The notes under the pieces: model-generated
What the model saw: the letters and a program-made list of their open reading frames with translations, nothing else
Told to the model about the DNA's origin: nothing
The model's database searches: none
Part shown: one piece after another, positions 52,838 to 61,602 of the stretch
Layout: every line of letters begins with the position of its first letter
Numbering within the stretch: position 1 is the stretch's first letter
Assembly: GCF_025403375.1 (NCBI RefSeq)
Contig: NZ_JAMPTM010000006.1
Span: forward strand, 1 to 64,000
Reading direction: 5' to 3'
Length of the DNA stretch: 64,000 nt
From: Frankia gtarii
Lineage (GTDB): Bacteria; Actinomycetota; Actinomycetes; Frankiales; Frankiaceae
Position numbers and translations under genes: made by a program

Positions 52838-52910
52838 CCTGCGAGAATGAGTTCACCGGACAGGGTGACCGGTGGTGGGGTAATGGTTCGAGCCCCCCCT
52901 CGGACACTCT
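52838..52910 (+). repeat. Att-like repeat B, resembles a tRNA-Leu 3' end
   Basis: Second copy of the 73-bp repeat of 11456-11528 (66 of 73 bases identical), same orientation, with ggttcgagccccccctcgg then acac even closer to a tRNA-Leu T-arm and acceptor end. No terminator hairpin follows here. Copies A and B bracket the catabolic island at a 41.4-kb distance. Confidence 0.6.
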
Positions 52911-53051
52911 CTGTAGTCATTAGATTGCATTGTGTTATCCGGTTTAGATGATGTTGCCGGGCGCTGTTGCGTTACGGGGATGCTGGGCATGCCAGCGGCC
53001 AGGGCGACTGCCGGTCAGGCGGCGGCGGTGGGTCACGTCCAGCGGCGTGGT

Positions 53052-54397
53052 GTACGGAGGGTGACTCCGCGTGATCCTGGGTTAGATTATGCTGTCAGTG
53101 CTTCGGGTGTCACGCCGATCTCGGGTGTGTCGAACGACTGGTTCGCCGCGTCGACTTTCGCGAGGATTTCCAGGCCGAAATAGCGGTGGGTTTCGATCCA
53201 CTCGTCGTGTTGCTCGGCGAGTACTGCGCCGACGAGACGTATGATGGCACCGCGGTCGGGGAAGATACCCACGACGTCAGTCCGCCGGCGGATCTCCTTG
53301 TTCAGCCTTTCCTGCGGGTTCGACGACCAGATCTGCCGCCAGACCTCCCGCGGATACGCGGTGAACCCGAGCAGATCCGCTTTCGCGTCGGACAGGTGTT
53401 CCCCGGCGCGGGGCAGTTTCTCGGCCAGGGCGTCGACGACCCGGTCGAACTGCACGGCCACCTCCGTCGCGTCCGCCTGCTCGAAGATAGTCCGCACCAA
53501 TGTTGCCACCCACGGCTGCGACGACTTCGGTGTGAACGTCAACAAATCCCGCAGATAATGGGTTCGACACCGCTGCCACGACGCGCCCGGCAGCGTCGAC
53601 CCGATCGCCGCCACCAGGCCCCGGTGGGCATCCGAGGTCACCAAGCGGACCCCGGACAGGCCACGGGCGACCAGGCCGCGGAAGAACGCCAGCCAGCCGG
53701 CCCCGTCCTCGGACGACACGACGTCAAGGCCGAGGATCTCCCGGTGACCGTCGCCGTTCACGCCCACGGCGAGCAGGCAGTGGACGTTGACAACCCGGCC
53801 GTCCTCACGGACCTTCATCGTCAGCGCATCGGCCTGCACGAACCGGTACGGGCCGGCGTCCAGCGGCCTCGAGCGGAACGCCTCGACCTGGCCGTCAAGA
53901 TGCTTCGCCAACTCCGACACCTGCGATTTCGAGATGTGCGCGACCCCGAGCTGCTCCACGAGCTTGTCGACCCGCCGGGTGGAAACACCAAGAAGATACG
54001 AGGTGGCCACCACCGAGATCAACGCCTGTTCCGCCCGCCGGCGCCGCGTCAACAACCATTCCGGGAAATACGACCCGGACCGCAGCTTCGGAATCGCCAG
54101 ATCGATCGTTCCCGCCCGGGTGTCCCACTCCCGCATCCGGTAGCCATTCCGACGATTCGTCCGATCCGGTGATATCTCCCCGTACTCCGCGCCACAGACC
54201 CCGTCCGCCTCGGCGCTCATCAACGCCTCCGCGAACGCCTTCACCATCGAGCCCAACAGATCCGGACTCGCCCCCACCAGCTCCTTGCCGAACCCCTCAG
54301 CATCGGTCACAGTCGGACGCACGGCCATCGCGTTTCTCCTCATCGGGTTCTTGGTCGTTCTCGAATGAGGATCACGCGGTGGTCGCTTCACGTCACG
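53052..54397 (-). mobile_element. IS256-family insertion sequence (ends approximate)
   Basis: Encodes one Mutator-type transposase. Imperfect inverted ends share the perfect 11-mer ccgcgtgatcc (53067-53077; complement 54369-54379), with weaker similarity outward. Exact borders and target duplication could not be fixed by eye. Confidence 0.75.
53087..54328 (-). CDS. IS256-family (Mutator) transposase
   Basis: 413-aa transposase. Visible family features: 'DRTNRRNGYRMREWDTRAGTIDLAIPKLRSGSYFPEWLLTRRRR', then the first catalytic Asp in 'RFVQADALTMKVRE', the second in 'VTSDAHRGLVAAIG' and the C-terminal 'NPQERLNKEIRRRTDVVGIFP' with the Glu. The ATG at 54328 follows GAGGAG; the longer frame from 54406 reads through the element end. 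The frame is intact. Confidence 0.92.
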   Translation of the reverse strand: MAVRPTVTDAEGFGKELVGASPDLLGSMVKAFAEALMSAEADGVCGAEYGEISPDRTNRRNGYRMREWDTRAGTIDLAIPKLRSGSYFPEWLLTRRRRAEQALISVVATSYLLGVSTRRVDKLVEQLGVAHISKSQVSELAKHLDGQVEAFRSRPLDAGPYRFVQADALTMKVREDGRVVNVHCLLAVGVNGDGHREILGLDVVSSEDGAGWLAFFRGLVARGLSGVRLVTSDAHRGLVAAIGSTLPGASWQRCRTHYLRDLLTFTPKSSQPWVATLVRTIFEQADATEVAVQFDRVVDALAEKLPRAGEHLSDAKADLLGFTAYPREVWRQIWSSNPQERLNKEIRRRTDVVGIFPDRGAIIRLVGAVLAEQHDEWIETHRYFGLEILAKVDAANQSFDTPEIGVTPEALTA

Positions 54398-54900
54398 GAT
54401 CGCCACTCCGGCGAGTCGTCAGACGATCACAATCCGTACACCACGTCCGTGGACTCCACTAGCCATGGTGGTGAACGTCCGTGGAAAAGCCGCCGTCAGA
54501 GGCGGCAGGTATGAGCCAAGAAGGCGAACGAGAGTGAACCATCGACGACGTGTCGTTATTCCAGGTGACATCAGAACCGGGGTCTTAATCCTATCCTGGG
54601 ATAAGTCAGAGAGAAACCTGTCTACTGCTCTGGCGGTGTCCGGCATGAAGATGGCGCGAGCTTGGCTTGGGCTCCGTAACGGAACAGGAGAACTCCTCGG
54701 CACGACATCGGCCCCGCATATTGGAGCAAGGGCCGACCGGGAGAGCGGCAAGCGGCCAATCCGCGAGTCGCGGAGTACCGGGTGCGAGCCAGGAGGGCGG
54801 AACGTCCCGTAGTAGTGACGAAGTGCCTGTAATGGGTGCGGAGCGAAGGGGACGTGCCGTCGAGTGTCGTCCAGCGATCAACCAGAAATGGGAGGAATTG

Positions 54901-56178
54901 ATGGGCGAGACAAAACCAGCAGGCAAGTCGTTCGGCATCCCGAAGACGCTGATATGGGAAGCATACCTGAAGGTCAGCGGCAACAAAGGTGCGGCCGGGA
55001 TCGACGGGCAAACTCTGGCAGATTTCGAACAGGATCTTCGGAACAACCTGTTCAAACTCTGGAACAGAATGTCGTCGGGAAGCTACTTCCCGGAGCCGGT
55101 GAAAGCCGTCTCCATCCCGAAGCCAGATGGTGGCACCCGGATCCTCGGAGTGCCCACCATCGCCGACCGAATAGCGCAGACAACCGTGGCCATGATCCTG
55201 GAACCGGAAGTGGACCCAGTGTTCCACCCCGATTCCTACGGTTATCGACCGGGGAAGTCCGCGCTGGACGCGGTGGAGGTGTGCAAGCAGCGGTGCTGGC
55301 GACGTCCCTGGGTTGTCGATCTGGACATCCAAGGATTCTTCGACAACGTTCCGCACGCACAGATCGTCGCCGCGGTGGAGAAACACACGAACCTGTCCTG
55401 GGTTGTCCTGTACGTGAAACGGTGGCTTGTAGCGCCGGTTCAGCACCCTGACGGCAGCCGTGTCACTCCGGCTAAGGGAACTCCACAGGGGTCGGCGATC
55501 TCACCGCTGTTGTCGAATCTCTTCCTGCACTACGCGGTGGACGCCTGGCTCGCCAGGAACTTCCCGGTGGTGCGGTTCGAGAGGTACTGCGACGACATCA
55601 TCCTGCACTGCTACAGTCAACGGCAGGCGAGTTACCTTCGCAGTGTCGTTGAGAAGCGGCTGCTGGAGTTCGGGTTACGCTGTAACCCGGATAAGACCCG
55701 GATCGTCTATTGTAAGCAGGACGGGCGCGACGAAGAATACCCGGTAACGAGCTTCACGTTCCTGGGCTTCGATTTTCGCCGCGCGCCCATCCGGCGACGT
55801 GACGGTGTGCTGATGTGCGGGTTCGTCCCGCTGGTCGGCAAGTCGGCACTGAAGTCGATGGCGCGGGTCATCCGGCAATGGAAGCTGGGTCGGTGGACCA
55901 GTGCGAGCCTTCGGGACCTCGCCGCGATGGTTAATCCCATTGTGGCAGGTTGGATCGGCTACTACGGGCGTTTCTACAAGTCCAGGCTGATGAGCTTCCT
56001 GAGACAGCGTATAAACCCCTTCCTGGTGAAGTGGGAAATGCGGAAGTACAAGCGACTGCGTCGAGCGAAAGGACGGGCTCGTCGGAAGCTGGCCGAGATA
56101 GCGTCAGTGTCCCCGGCGATGTTTGCTCACTGGAAGCACGGCGCGATGCCTGCTGGTTCGACGGTGGGAGCCCGGTGA
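54901..56178 (+). CDS. Group II intron reverse transcriptase/maturase
   Basis: 425-aa intron-encoded protein. RT blocks are visible: 'PKPDGGTRILGVPTIADRIAQ', 'FHPDSYGYRPGKSALDAVE', 'VVDLDIQGFFDNVPH', 'GTPQGSAISPLLSNLFLHYA' and the catalytic 'YCDD' in 'RYCDDIILHC'. A maturase/thumb region with 'NPIVAGWIGYYGRFYKS' follows. No HNH endonuclease domain is seen at the C-terminus. The ATG at 54901 follows GGGAGG; the longer upstream frame is structured intron RNA. The stop codon lies inside domain V. Confidence 0.92.
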   Translation: MGETKPAGKSFGIPKTLIWEAYLKVSGNKGAAGIDGQTLADFEQDLRNNLFKLWNRMSSGSYFPEPVKAVSIPKPDGGTRILGVPTIADRIAQTTVAMILEPEVDPVFHPDSYGYRPGKSALDAVEVCKQRCWRRPWVVDLDIQGFFDNVPHAQIVAAVEKHTNLSWVVLYVKRWLVAPVQHPDGSRVTPAKGTPQGSAISPLLSNLFLHYAVDAWLARNFPVVRFERYCDDIILHCYSQRQASYLRSVVEKRLLEFGLRCNPDKTRIVYCKQDGRDEEYPVTSFTFLGFDFRRAPIRRRDGVLMCGFVPLVGKSALKSMARVIRQWKLGRWTSASLRDLAAMVNPIVAGWIGYYGRFYKSRLMSFLRQRINPFLVKWEMRKYKRLRRAKGRARRKLAEIASVSPAMFAHWKHGAMPAGSTVGAR

Positions 56179-56201
56179 CGGGAGACTGTCACGCCGGGTT
56201 C
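56168..56201 (+). ncRNA. Group II intron domain V
   Basis: 34 nt from gagcccggtgac to gccgggttc: basal stem with the AGC triad, upper stem tgacgg/ctgtca capped by a GAGA tetraloop, and the 2-nt CG bulge. It is the intron's catalytic core. It overlaps the last codons and stop of the maturase gene. Confidence 0.85.
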
Positions 56202-56240
56202 TGAGAGCAGCGGCGGGTGAGATTCCCGCCGCTGACTCAC

Positions 56241-56921
56241 CTCGTTCGATGTCCGTGGCCGTGAATGGGACCGGTGGACACCGAGGTTGACGAGGAGTTC
56301 CGACACCGGTTTCGAGACCATCGCCCCGCCACGGTCCGCGTGGATCGCGGTGGGGACAGACCCGTTCCGGCGGATCGCGTCCGCGATGAAATCCTTCGCG
56401 ACCACCGCGCCCTCGGCGGCGGCGACGAGCCAGCCGGTCACATACCTCGAGTAGATATCGAGGATGACGTAAAGCTTGTACCAGACTCCTTTCTCGGGTC
56501 CTTTCAGCGCGGTGATGTCCCACGACCAGATCTGCGACGGTTCGGTCGCGGACAGCTCGGGGCGGACCCGCGGCGGGTGCGTCGCCTGAGCACGGCGTTC
56601 CCGGGTCTGCCCCGCCGCCCGGGCGATCCGGTACATCGTCGACAGGGAACACCAGTAGCGGCCGGCGTCCAGTTCCCGGGCCCAGACCTGCGGGATCGCA
56701 AGATCCTGGTAGACCGGGCTCGCCAGGAGCGCCAAGACCTGCGCACGCTCGGCGTCGGTCAACGTCGCCGGCGGAGGCGTCCGTGCCGGCCACGGCCCAT
56801 ACACAGGCCCACGCGGAGCGGCATGCCGATAATGCGTCGCCCGGGACCGGCCGACATGAACACACGCCCGCTTCACCGGAACACCCGCCCCGCGAAGCTC
56901 ATCAAACGCCCCGTTCAACAC
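56241..56921 (-). pseudogene. IS3-type transposase OrfB, interrupted by the group II intron
   Basis: About 225 intact N-terminal residues: HTH part, then the rve core with the first Asp in 'IWSWDITALKGPEKG' and the second in 'AIHADRGGAM'. The protein reaches 'VHRSHSRPRTSN', where related transposases continue with 'DNP.SE..FKTLK', but runs into the 3' end of the intron; the catalytic Glu and the C-terminus are lost. Follows OrfA by 5 bases on the same strand. Confidence 0.85.
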
Positions 56922-56926
56922 CCGGT

Positions 56927-57349
56927 CTACTGCTGGTCGAAGTCCGCTCTCTCGGAGACTTGCTGCAAGAGAGCGCGCGCTTTTCCCATAATATCCAGCG
57001 CGGTCTCGGTCGTCGCGAGCCGTGCTTTCAACCGTTCGTTCTCGCGGCGCAGCTTCTCCAACTCGACCTGCTCCGCGGACTTCCCGGGCTTCCTCTCCGG
57101 AGCACGGACCGCGGCACCTGCTCCTCCCAAGGCTCCCGCGTCACGAGCTCGGGTCCACTCCACCACATGCGAGGAGAACAATCCCTCCCGCCGCAGGACC
57201 GCGCCTTTCTCGCCGTGCGGGGCGTTCTCATATTCGGTGACGATCCGCAGCTTGTACGCCGTGCTGAACACCCGCCGCGACGGACGCGGCGCCGGATCAC
57301 GCGACGGCGGTCGGGATCCGTCCGGACGCTCCTGCGACTCAGACTCCAT
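56927..57349 (-). CDS. IS3-type transposase OrfA
   Basis: 140-aa protein with an HTH_Tnp_1-like region ('RRVFSTAYKLRIVTEYENAPHGEKGAVLRREGLFSSHVVEW') and a C-terminal coiled coil ('EQVELEKLRRENERLKARLATTE'). Intact, but its OrfB partner is broken. The right end of this element is probably near 57413, where the minus strand reads tgagtgagacacc. Confidence 0.85.
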   Translation of the reverse strand: MESESQERPDGSRPPSRDPAPRPSRRVFSTAYKLRIVTEYENAPHGEKGAVLRREGLFSSHVVEWTRARDAGALGGAGAAVRAPERKPGKSAEQVELEKLRRENERLKARLATTETALDIMGKARALLQQVSERADFDQQ

Positions 57350-57441
57350 GAACAACAGGATCTCCGATCAAGCCCTCCGTAGCCAGCCCACACCCGGGAG
57401 GGTGTCTCACTCAAGCCTGACAGAGAGGGCTCGGCGCGCAC

Positions 57442-57522
57442 CGTCCACGAACGTCCACCGACGTCCATCGGTGCAGGTCGTGGGTACTGTGATGTCCACT
57501 GGCGTCTAGAGACATCCAGCCC
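57442..57522. repeat. Two runs of three 10-bp phased repeats
   Basis: cgtccacgaa, cgtccaccga, cgtccatcgg follow each other exactly (57442-57471), and a second run tgtccactgg, cgtctagaga, catccagccc lies at 57493-57522. Related units cgtccgtgga occur at 54444 and 54476. The helical 10-bp phasing suggests protein-binding sites, such as integrase arm sites or iterons. No gene is seen in 57414-57797; an imperfect hairpin gagctatg…catagct (57736-57753) lies before the next gene. Confidence 0.5.
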
Positions 57523-57797
57523 CGTTGCAGTGCAACTGCAGTACGCTGCCCCAGCCTGCGACGGTTACAGAGCGTCGTCCCATCGACGAGCCGGCGTAGC
57601 GCCATTGTTTTGTCGGAAAGCAAGTAATCGGTGTTCCTGCCAGCACCTCGCGGGGCCGTACGTAGCGACTGCTGGTACACCTCGATGGAAGCGGCTCGTC
57701 GATGCGTGGATCATGCTAGCGTGGGCCCGATGGGCGAGCTATGTAGCATAGCTAGCTCAAATCGAGGATCTGTGGCGGATGGCGCGGGGGTGCTGTA

Positions 57798-59774
57798 GTG
57801 GAAGTATTTTTGGAAGTTGGGGAGTCAAAGATTCTCCAATTCTCTAGGAAAAAGCCAATCTCCGCCATATGTGAGCTGATTTGGAATTCTTTCGACGCCA
57901 ACGCCGATAGGGTTGATGTCGATTTCATTCGGAACACTCTGGGTGCGATTGAAAAGATTGTCGTCAGGGACAATGGTGAGGGTATAAGTCCGCAAGTTGC
58001 CCAAGAATCTTTCAAGCGTTACGGCGATACCTGGAAAGCGGCTCGTAGTCACACGACCGGAAATCAAAGAATTCTGCATGGGCGACATGGTGAAGGTCGT
58101 CTGTACGGTTTCTCCCTGGGTAACAGACTTGTTTGGGAATCTGTTGCCAAAGTTGATGGAAAGTGCGTCCGGACGAGGATATCGGCCGATCTTAGTAGGC
58201 CGACCGTGTGGACCATTCCAGATTCTCAAGTGTGCGTGGAAGACACAGGAACATCGGTCATAATAGATGTCCCTCAGGGCAAGAGGTTGGGTTCGCTAGA
58301 GGGTGCGAATGCAAGAACTAGAATCACTTCTTTGCTGGCATTCTATCTGCGCGCCTACCCCAACATTTCAATTTTCTACGAAGGGACTCGCCTAGACCCG
58401 GAATCGCTAATCGCGGAAGTCGTAGATCTATCTTTTGAGGTGCCAGATGAATATGTATCCGATCCCGTCGCTCCCACGGTTTCCATCGTAGAGTGGAAAG
58501 AGCGAATTCCGGCCCAAAAGATGTTGATATGCGACGACTCGGGAATTGCTCTTTCGGAATACGGTCAAGAGTGGAGCGATGCAATTGTCTATTTCACTCC
58601 ATACCTGCGTTCGGGCCGATTTAAAGGGCTGTCATCCGAAGATCTTCACATGCTCCACATGGAGCATTCCGGTCTCCTGCATGCAGCCGAGAAGGCGATT
58701 CGTGCGCATGTCCGAAAGCGACAGCAGGAGATTTCGGGTCAGATTGTTCGTGAGTTGCGCGATGAAGGTATTTATCCCTACGACGAAACCGATCTAGCTC
58801 CAACACGTCTTGTTGAGCGGCAGACATTCGATCTGGTCGTGACTGTGGCCCGAACAGCACTACCGCCTAAGGGCACTCCTCGGAAGCTTTCAGTACGACT
58901 AATTCAATCGGTTCTCGAAAATGAGCCTAATGGTCTTCGGAAAATCCTCGATCAAGTCTTGAATATAACCGATGAGGAGCGAGATCATCTCACGAAGTTG
59001 CTAGCGCAGACAGAGCTATCGAGCGTCATCGCCGCAGCAACTACTGTAACAAACAGGCTAAATTTTGTTGGTGGTTTAAGGAAAATTCTTGCGGACCGAG
59101 AGCTTCGTAGGGAGCTTCGTGAGGTTGACCAGCTTCACCCAATGATTTCGCAGAATCTTTGGCTATTCGGTGAAGAGTGGGACCTTGCCAGGTCTGAAGT
59201 CGGCCTAACTTCCGTTCTGGAGTCTCACCTGGACATGCTGGGTGAAGACACGGTACTTGAAGGGCGGCTCGATAAGATAGTTCAAGAGGATGGGCGAGCG
59301 GGACGTGTCGACATTCTCCTTTATCGTGGTATCGGTGGTGAGAGCTATAGCGAAAGGCTCATTGTAGAGCTAAAGCGGCCGTCTGTAAGGGTAGGAAGAA
59401 AGCAGCTCCAACAGATCCGAGACTACGCGGCTGCTATTGTTGACGATCCGCAATTTCGGGGAGTCGACGTTAAATGGAAATTTTTTCTCGTTACCTATGA
59501 AACGCATCCCGAAATAAGAAGGCAGATACGGCAGGAAGGTTGGCTTCCTGGCATGGCCGATAATCAGCCAGAGTATGAAATCTGGGTCAAGACCTGGGGC
59601 GAGCTTTTTCATGCTGCGGACAAGAGATTGTCGTTCTTCCGTGATCAACTTTCTTATGAGGCGACCGACGAGCGTGTTACCCAGTACCTTAGAGAGGCTT
59701 ACTCTAAGTTCATCCCCGAAAATATGCGGGGCGACTATCCACAAGCTCCCGAGCAACATTTGAGGAGCGCGTAG
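57798..59774 (+). CDS. GHKL-type ATPase with C-terminal PD-(D/E)xK-like nuclease domain; candidate defence protein
   Basis: 658-aa protein. The N-terminal Bergerat fold shows all boxes: N box 'CELIWNSFDANADRVDV' (about residues 25-41), 'VVRDNGEGISP' (DxGxG, about 55-65) and 'HGRHGEGRLYGFSLG' (about 94-108). A central alpha-rich region follows. The C-terminal part has 'WLFGEEWDL', 'GRVDILLYRG' and 'LIVELKRPSVRVGRKQLQQI' (about residues 508-545): the D…ExK spacing of PD-(D/E)xK nucleases, similar to the DUF4263/Shedu type. GHKL-nuclease combinations occur in anti-phage and restriction systems, so defence is the leading inference. GC is about 50%, far below neighbours, and mobile elements lie to its left, suggesting recent acquisition. 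No partner gene is obvious. GTG start at 57798. Confidence 0.75.
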   Translation: MEVFLEVGESKILQFSRKKPISAICELIWNSFDANADRVDVDFIRNTLGAIEKIVVRDNGEGISPQVAQESFKRYGDTWKAARSHTTGNQRILHGRHGEGRLYGFSLGNRLVWESVAKVDGKCVRTRISADLSRPTVWTIPDSQVCVEDTGTSVIIDVPQGKRLGSLEGANARTRITSLLAFYLRAYPNISIFYEGTRLDPESLIAEVVDLSFEVPDEYVSDPVAPTVSIVEWKERIPAQKMLICDDSGIALSEYGQEWSDAIVYFTPYLRSGRFKGLSSEDLHMLHMEHSGLLHAAEKAIRAHVRKRQQEISGQIVRELRDEGIYPYDETDLAPTRLVERQTFDLVVTVARTALPPKGTPRKLSVRLIQSVLENEPNGLRKILDQVLNITDEERDHLTKLLAQTELSSVIAAATTVTNRLNFVGGLRKILADRELRRELREVDQLHPMISQNLWLFGEEWDLARSEVGLTSVLESHLDMLGEDTVLEGRLDKIVQEDGRAGRVDILLYRGIGGESYSERLIVELKRPSVRVGRKQLQQIRDYAAAIVDDPQFRGVDVKWKFFLVTYETHPEIRRQIRQEGWLPGMADNQPEYEIWVKTWGELFHAADKRLSFFRDQLSYEATDERVTQYLREAYSKFIPENMRGDYPQAPEQHLRSA

Positions 59775-59939
59775 GGTGGATGATGTAGCGCGGACCGCGA
59801 CGGGCCCGGCGAGCACGGCCGTTCACGGCCGCGCGCAGGCGGTCGCGTCGCGCGGGCTGTGCCGCCTCTTGATCCTAAAATGAACAATTCGGCAGTCGCT
59901 GGCCCTTGGTGTCGAGTCTCGATCAGCTGGGAGGGTCCG

Positions 59940-60791
59940 TCAGTCTCGGCGGGCCTGAACGAGCCAGACCGCCGAGTCGTAGAGGACTCCTCGTTCGGTG
60001 TGGTGCTCGGCCAGGTTGGTGCGTAGGCCGTCGAGGGCGCGAGCTTTGGTGGCAGGATCGAGGTCGCGTACCAGGCCGGCATGGTGGGCGGAGACGAACT
60101 GGAAGGCGTCGTCGGGGTCGGGACCGAAGTACATGGGCTCGACGAGACCCTCCACCTCAATGTCGGAAAACCCGGCTGCGTCCAGCAGCGACCGGATCCG
60201 GTCAGGGTCGCTGAGCGCGAACGGGCTCGGCGCGTCCGACGGTGGAACAGGCATCTGACCGCCTGCGGACAGGCAGGTGAAGAAAGCCTTGAGCCACTCG
60301 TTGCGTTCGAACGGCTGCCAGGTCAGCAGGACTATGCGCCCCCCGGGGCGGAGCGCACGAGCGAGGTTGGTGAAGGCAACGAGCGGATCGCCGAAGAACA
60401 TCACCCCGTGCCGGCTGACGGCGAGGTCGAAGGTTCCGGCGGGAAAAGGGCAGACCTGCGCGTCGGCCTGCTTGAACGTCGCGTTCGTGATGTGCTCGCG
60501 TTCCTGCCGCTGCCGGGCCAGTTCGAGCATCTCCGAGGAGAGATCCACACCCAGGACTGATCCGCCAGCGGCGCGACGGGCTGCGTCCAGGGTGGTCCGT
60601 CCGCTGCCACACCCGATATCGAGCACCGTCGCTGTCTCAGCGATCTGCGCCGCAGCCAAAAATCGATCATGGTAGGCGGCAATCCCCTCGTCAAAGCGAT
60701 CGGCGTTGGCGACCCAGAAAGTGCCTCCAGCGCCGTCCCAGCTGGAGAGCTGGGCGGCGTTCGACGCATCGACGGCGAGTTCGGTGACCAT
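59940..60791 (-). CDS. Class I SAM-dependent methyltransferase
   Basis: About 283-aa UbiE/Methyltransf_11-like enzyme. SAM motif I is 'TATVLDIGCGSGRTTLDAAR' (about residues 55-74), acidic motif II 'VLGVDLSSEMLELA', and 'ALRPGGRIVLLTW' is motif IV/post. The C-terminal 'HHAGLVRDLDP…' part probably binds the acceptor. Start M at 60791, with a GTG at 60800 possible; neither has a strong ribosome site. The substrate is unknown. It lies downstream of the aldolase/kinase operon on the same strand. Confidence 0.85.
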   Translation of the reverse strand: MVTELAVDASNAAQLSSWDGAGGTFWVANADRFDEGIAAYHDRFLAAAQIAETATVLDIGCGSGRTTLDAARRAAGGSVLGVDLSSEMLELARQRQEREHITNATFKQADAQVCPFPAGTFDLAVSRHGVMFFGDPLVAFTNLARALRPGGRIVLLTWQPFERNEWLKAFFTCLSAGGQMPVPPSDAPSPFALSDPDRIRSLLDAAGFSDIEVEGLVEPMYFGPDPDDAFQFVSAHHAGLVRDLDPATKARALDGLRTNLAEHHTERGVLYDSAVWLVQARRD

Positions 60792-60887
60792 GGGGACCAC
60801 TCTGTCAGAGCCATGGGCGGACCCATGCTGGAGGACGGGGCGCGACCCAGATTCAGATACCTGACGTCACAGTCGACTTTCTGTCGC

Positions 60888-61598
60888 TCATCTCGCCAAG
60901 TGGAACAGGGCTGCGGTTCGCGCGTCCCGGGTCGGGAGACCGTCGAGGTGGGTCTGTGTGGTGTCGATGGCGTGCTGTACCTCGGTGATGTCCTGGCGGG
61001 GGAACGGCTCGGGTAGGTGGCTGAGGGGTGCGGCGACGATGCCGTCTGCTCCGGCGGTGAGGCTGTGGGCGATGTGTCGTGGGCTTCCGTCCCAGATGGT
61101 GAACTCAGGGCCGGTGCTGGCCCGTAGCTCCTGGATCTGGTCCACGGGCATCTTCGACACTTTCGCTCCGGCGGGGAGAACCCCTGCGCGGGCGGTTGCT
61201 GTGGCCAGTGCCGGTGTGAAGGTGGCGGGGCTGTACTCGGGGTGGCTGAAGAGGTAGGCGGGACGGGGGAGACTCGACAGGAAGTCCAGGGCTTTGGCCT
61301 GGTCCGTGAGGTTGAGCATGGCGACCATTGGGATGACGTTCTTGCGCTGGGCGTGGTCGATGTCGTCGCGGGTCCAGCAGCATGCGGTCAGGCGGTCGGT
61401 GCCGATGGTGTCGGCCCATAGGTCGATGACGGCGGCGCGTTCGGCGGGGGTGGCGTGGTGCCCGCCGGTGGTGGTGCCGGACAGGATGAACAGGTGCGCC
61501 CACGTGGCGGCGGCGCGTTCGGCGTAGCTGGCGGTCGCGGTGGTGTCGAGGCGGCCGTCCGGGCGGCGGTAGGTGAGCGTGGGTAGGACGAGCTGCAT
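60888..61598 (-). CDS. DapA-like (dihydrodipicolinate synthase family) TIM-barrel aldolase
   Basis: 236-aa protein resembling a shortened DHDPS/NAL-type barrel: 'LVLPTLTYRRPDGRLDTTAT', 'HLFILSGTTTGGHHATPAERAAVI' and 'AGAKVSKMPVDQIQ', where the Lys is at the usual Schiff-base position; 'GADGIVAAPLSHLPEPFP' follows. The start MQLVLPTL at 61598 is 4 bases after the upstream stop; an ATG at 61616 (MSWTEP) overlapping that stop is an alternative. At about 236 aa it is shorter than the usual 290-300. Third gene of an operon with two P-loop kinases, an unusual neighbourhood for this enzyme. Confidence 0.7.
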   Translation of the reverse strand: MQLVLPTLTYRRPDGRLDTTATASYAERAAATWAHLFILSGTTTGGHHATPAERAAVIDLWADTIGTDRLTACCWTRDDIDHAQRKNVIPMVAMLNLTDQAKALDFLSSLPRPAYLFSHPEYSPATFTPALATATARAGVLPAGAKVSKMPVDQIQELRASTGPEFTIWDGSPRHIAHSLTAGADGIVAAPLSHLPEPFPRQDITEVQHAIDTTQTHLDGLPTRDARTAALFHLAR

Positions 61599-61602
61599 GG
61601 GT

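Larger units (their letters stand above)
54440..56240 (+). mobile_element. Group II intron (5' edge approximate)
   Basis: A 5' non-coding RNA region of about 450 bases rich in small stems, the reverse transcriptase/maturase gene, then a clear domain V (56168-56201) and a domain VI hairpin (agcggcggg…cccgccgct) ending ctgactcac at 56240. The 3' exon is the antisense strand of an IS3-type transposase gene. The left flank does not encode the missing part of that transposase, so the 5' side has been rearranged, possibly by the neighbouring IS256. Confidence 0.75.

Noticed and set aside
53060-53130. Tenth regulon site suggested by gttagattatgctg near 53081
   Set aside because: It has a single TTAGATT word at the 3' end of the IS256 transposase gene, no TTGAC box and no gene start nearby.
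53186-54172. 328-aa plus-strand frame in the IS256 element
   Set aside because: It is the shadow of the minus-strand Mutator transposase and has shadow-like composition.
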